Both the position numbers and the translations under genes were made by a program. A DNA stretch of 15,561 nucleotides from JAJPXC01 sp964517875 (GTDB lineage Bacteria > Bacteroidota > Bacteroidia > Bacteroidales > Muribaculaceae): assembly GCA_964517875.1 (NCBI GenBank), contig CAZFEU010000049.1, positions 1 to 15,561 on the forward strand, given 5' to 3'. This document shows positions 13,106-15,561 of this stretch, one piece after another. Numbering within the stretch: the stretch's first letter is position 1; each line of letters begins with the position of its first letter. The notes below the pieces were generated by a model. It saw only the letters and a list, made by a program, of their open reading frames with translations, did not search any database and was not told the origin of the DNA.

Positions 13106-15343
13106 TTATCGTATTCGGCTGGCGCTCTTCACGCCATTTACCTTGAGCATTCGTCGGCACAGATCCTGCACTGCGTTGGCATCGCTTATGCGCACGTTAA
13201 GGTCGCAATGGAACACCTCATCTGAGGCTTCGATGTCGACCTTGCGCAGGTCAAGACCCATTGAATCCGAGATTATCTGCACGAGCTCCATGAGTATGCC
13301 CTGACGGTCAACCCCCTCAATATGGACATGTGCCAGGAATTTGCCTGTGCCTTCCTCCCAGCGGGTGGTGACGATGCGTGGCCCGTAGCTTGCCTTCATC
13401 GCCAGCGCACGCGGACAGCTGATCGAATGCACCTCCACCTGATTGTCGTCGGTCACAAATCCGAGCACATCATCGCCCGGGATGGGCTGGCAGCAATCGG
13501 CGAGCTTGAAGTTGGCGCCATGCTCGTCGTAATGAAGCATGTAGGTGTCTTTACGATTGATGGGCTTAGGAGGATTATCAGTTGTGGCTATCACCTCCGC
13601 CTCCTCCGGTTTACCGTTAAGACGCAATAGCTTGCGCCACAGCGGACGCTTGGCCGATGCTCGCGGTGCCGGTATCACAAGATCGTCGGGGGTCACCTCC
13701 TCGTTGCCAAGCATCATAAACAGCTCGTCGCGGTTGCTAAGATGGTAGTTGCCCAGCACGCGGGTGATAAGCTGATTATCCTCTATGAGGTGACGCTCTT
13801 CGAGTACCTGCTGCCATAGCTTCTTGCCGCGCTCGATGATTGGTTGCTGCTCGCGGCGCAGCGCCTGGCGCAGGCGGGTTTTGCCTTTGGCTGTTACCAT
13901 GAAGTTGACCCACTCGGGTTGGGGTGTCTGCGATTGCGATGTGAGCACCTCCACCTGGTCGCCGCTGTTGAGGCGGTGGCTCAGAGGCACTAACTTGTGA
14001 TTGACCTTGCCGGCTATGCAGTGTGTGCCAAGCTGGGTGTGCAGAGCAAAGGCCACGTCGAGCACCGTGGAATTGTTGGGAAGCGTAAGCAGCTCACCCT
14101 TGGGGGTGAACACCACAATTTCGGTGGAAAACAGGTTGAGCTTTAGCGTGTCGAGGAAGTCGATGGCATTGGGCTCTGGATTGTCGAGAATATCCTTGAT
14201 GGTGCGGAGCCACACATTCAGCTCCGACTCTTCGTCCCCCTCCCCTATCTTGTATTTCCAATGGGCGGCAAATCCCTTCTCGGCTATTTCGTCCATACGG
14301 CGTGAGCGTATCTGCACCTCCACCCAGTTGCCGTCAGGACCCATCACGGTGAGATGTAGTGCCTGGTAGCCATTGGCCTTGGGATTGGAAATCCAGTCGC
14401 GGGTGCGTTCGGGATGGGGCTTATATTTATCAGTGATTGCTGAGTAAATACTCCAGCATATACTCTTTTCCTTGTCGGGGTCATCACAGTCGAAGATGAT
14501 GCGCACGGCATAAAGGTCGTATACCTCCTCAAATGGCACATGCTTTGCCTCCATCTTTTTCCATATCGAGTAGACCGATTTGAGGCGCGCTTTTGCCTCG
14601 TATCGCAGCCCTAAATCGGTGAGCTTGGGGCGTATCGGGGTGAAAAAGTCGTTATATTCGGCAGTGCGGCGCTCCTCCGATTCCTTGATTTGCTCGGCGA
14701 TGCGGTCATAGGCAGCAGGGTGCTCATATTTGAAGCTGAGGTCCTCAAGCTCGGTTTTTATGGCGTAGAGCCCAAGGCGGTGAGCCAGGGGGGCGTATAT
14801 GTAGAGAGTTTCGCCGGCAATCTTATACTGCTTGTTTGGAGCCATCGAGCCCAGGGTGCGCATGTTGTGCAGACGGTCGGCCATCTTGATGAGCACCACG
14901 CGTATATCCTCACTCATGGTGAGCAGCAGCTTGCGGAAGTTCTCGGCCTGGGCTGATGCCTTGTCGCCGAAGATACCGCCTGAAATCTTTGTAAGGCCGC
15001 TCACTATCTGGGCTATCTTCGGGCCAAAATGTTGCTCGATGTCCTCAACTGTGTATTCAGTGTCCTCAACCACATCGTGGAGCAGGGCCGCGCATATCGA
15101 GGTTGAGCCGAGACCTATCTCCTGGCTGGCGATTTTGGCAACGGCTATGGGGTGCATTATGTAAGGTTCGCCCGAACGGCGGCGTATACCCTGATGAGCA
15201 TCCTTGGCAAAACGGAAAGCACGCTCAATGATTTCCACCTTCTTGCGATGGTTGCTCCTCAGGTATCCGTCGAGAAGATCCTGGAAGGCATCCTCAATCA
15301 TTCGGTCTTCCTGCTGTGTGGTCTGTTCAAGTTGCTGAGTCAT
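13106..15343 (-). CDS. rel: bifunctional (p)ppGpp synthetase/hydrolase, RelA/SpoT family
   Basis: This 745-residue long-form RSH protein is complete. The HD hydrolase domain shows H64, H89-D90 (LLHDVVEDT) with E93-D94, and D156 in MADRLHN. The synthetase domain has RLKS at 253-256, YDLYAVRI, and GYQALH with E342 in VEVQIRS. The loop that separates Rel/SpoT (RxKD) from RelA (ExDD) reads RTRD at 313-316, a basic form pointing to a bifunctional enzyme. TGS (about 408-470), a conserved-cysteine segment (C617, C618, C643) and an ACT domain (670-745) follow. It makes and degrades the stringent-response alarmone from GTP/GDP and ATP on starved ribosomes. ATG 15343 is chosen; M15 is an alternative. 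It is the first gene of the operon, with its promoter at 15456-15488. Confidence 0.96.
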   Translation of the reverse strand: MTQQLEQTTQQEDRMIEDAFQDLLDGYLRSNHRKKVEIIERAFRFAKDAHQGIRRRSGEPYIMHPIAVAKIASQEIGLGSTSICAALLHDVVEDTEYTVEDIEQHFGPKIAQIVSGLTKISGGIFGDKASAQAENFRKLLLTMSEDIRVVLIKMADRLHNMRTLGSMAPNKQYKIAGETLYIYAPLAHRLGLYAIKTELEDLSFKYEHPAAYDRIAEQIKESEERRTAEYNDFFTPIRPKLTDLGLRYEAKARLKSVYSIWKKMEAKHVPFEEVYDLYAVRIIFDCDDPDKEKSICWSIYSAITDKYKPHPERTRDWISNPKANGYQALHLTVMGPDGNWVEVQIRSRRMDEIAEKGFAAHWKYKIGEGDEESELNVWLRTIKDILDNPEPNAIDFLDTLKLNLFSTEIVVFTPKGELLTLPNNSTVLDVAFALHTQLGTHCIAGKVNHKLVPLSHRLNSGDQVEVLTSQSQTPQPEWVNFMVTAKGKTRLRQALRREQQPIIERGKKLWQQVLEERHLIEDNQLITRVLGNYHLSNRDELFMMLGNEEVTPDDLVIPAPRASAKRPLWRKLLRLNGKPEEAEVIATTDNPPKPINRKDTYMLHYDEHGANFKLADCCQPIPGDDVLGFVTDDNQVEVHSISCPRALAMKASYGPRIVTTRWEEGTGKFLAHVHIEGVDRQGILMELVQIISDSMGLDLRKVDIEASDEVFHCDLNVRISDANAVQDLCRRMLKVNGVKSASRIR

Positions 15344-15381
15344 GCGTTTTTAACCAGCTATATGTGTGAATGTTGCGATAG

Positions 15382-15405
15382 TCAGTGTTGCTTTGCGGGC
15401 CACAT
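15382..15405 (-). other. possible leader mini-ORF 2 (MWPAKQH)
   Basis: ATG at 15405-15403 opens seven codons ending in TGA at 15384-15382, in the rel leader. There is no clear Shine-Dalgarno site. It is reported only because it is the second such frame in the same leader. Confidence 0.2.
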
Positions 15406-15408
15406 CGG

Positions 15409-15432
15409 TTACACGTGCCGCCGCGGCGGCAT
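15409..15432 (-). other. possible leader mini-ORF 1 (MPPRRHV)
   Basis: ATG at 15432-15430 opens seven codons with a Pro-Pro-Arg-Arg run, ending in TAA at 15411-15409. It is embedded in the 16-bp palindrome at 15416-15431, so translation would melt any hairpin. Codon content that could stall ribosomes fits an attenuator, but chance is possible. Confidence 0.25.
15416..15431. repeat. perfect 16-bp GC palindrome in the rel leader
   Basis: TGCCGCCGCGGCGGCA is its own reverse complement and lies in the rel 5' leader. In RNA it could form a 6-bp GC stem with a 4-nt loop. No T-run follows, so it is not a standard terminator; it could be a translational or protein-binding site. Confidence 0.6.
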
Positions 15433-15455
15433 TCGAGTGCCTGCTAATTAATCCA

Positions 15456-15488
15456 CAAATATAATGGTTTCCGATAAATCCCCCAAAA
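15456..15488 (-). promoter_or_regulatory. Bacteroidetes sigma-ABfr-type promoter of the rel operon
   Basis: On the minus strand TATATTTG (15463-15456) fits the -7 consensus TAnnTTTG, and TTTTG (15488-15484) fits the -33 element, separated by 20 nt. Transcription would start near 15450, about 105 nt before the rel ATG. This is the best promoter in the window and the only strong one seen for the six minus-strand genes. Confidence 0.75.
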
Positions 15489-15494
15489 TTTTGT

Positions 15495-15514
15495 GGGAGT
15501 TGTGAAAGTTGTTA
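15495..15514 (-). promoter_or_regulatory. upstream element shared with the DUF3467 promoter
   Basis: On the minus strand TAACAACTTTCACAACTCCC lies directly upstream of the -33 element, at roughly -44 to -65. Seventeen bases (15495-15511) match 2063-2079 exactly in the same orientation relative to the promoter. Confidence 0.5.
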
Positions 15515-15561
15515 AGGACTTTAAGAACACATTAAAGACGTCAATTGAAGTAGCGGCCTTC

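Noticed and set aside
1..15561. CRISPR array, tRNA, rRNA, insertion-sequence transposase or integrase
   Set aside because: No regular repeat-spacer pattern, cloverleaf sequence or transposase/integrase motif was found on either strand by eye.

Overview
The window looks like chromosomal DNA of a Bacteroidales bacterium, most likely from the Muribaculaceae or a close relative. The reasons are a GC-rich but not extreme composition, promoters of the Bacteroidetes TAnnTTTG type, a KorB-type 2-oxoacid:ferredoxin oxidoreductase, a DUF3467 protein, and a Rel protein beside a 7TM-HD phosphohydrolase. The family placement is inference; no marker gene here settles it.

Left part, plus strand (1-5434). 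The 3' part of korB is followed after 4 bp by an outer-membrane beta-barrel gene. A 413-bp gap follows, with three perfect hairpins, short direct repeats and a TATCTTTG promoter. Then come a DUF3467 gene, cysS (cysteinyl-tRNA synthetase) and a RecD-like superfamily 1 DNA helicase gene.

Middle (5375-6267). An AT-richer cassette carries a HigB-type toxin gene broken by one extra A in a run of seven, plus an intact HigA/Xre antitoxin. It is bracketed by two 48/51-identical copies of the helicase gene's 3' end. The downstream copy is a headless tail whose stop region overlaps the stop codon of the converging kinase gene. This looks like an insertion into the end of the helicase gene that gave it a new tail. 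A 16-bp perfect inverted repeat lies around the toxin promoter and is a likely operator.

Right part, minus strand (6262-15343). Six genes run the same way with gaps of 19-32 bp and probably form one operon. In transcription order they are: rel (ppGpp synthetase/hydrolase), a PgpH-like 7TM-HD phosphodiesterase (probable c-di-AMP hydrolase), two proteins with TonB C-terminal domains, and two membrane-anchored Hanks-type Ser/Thr kinases. A good Bacteroidetes promoter lies upstream of rel, followed by a leader of about 105 nt with a GC-rich palindrome and two 7-codon ORFs.

The most interesting proposal is that rel, pgpH, the TonB-domain proteins and the kinases form one envelope-stress or second-messenger signalling unit. 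Both kinases, the cytoplasmic tail of the larger TonB-domain protein and the PgpH C-terminus carry acidic-residue/Ala-Val-Ser/Thr motifs that could be phosphorylation sites. The sequence motifs are seen directly; the functional link is inference.
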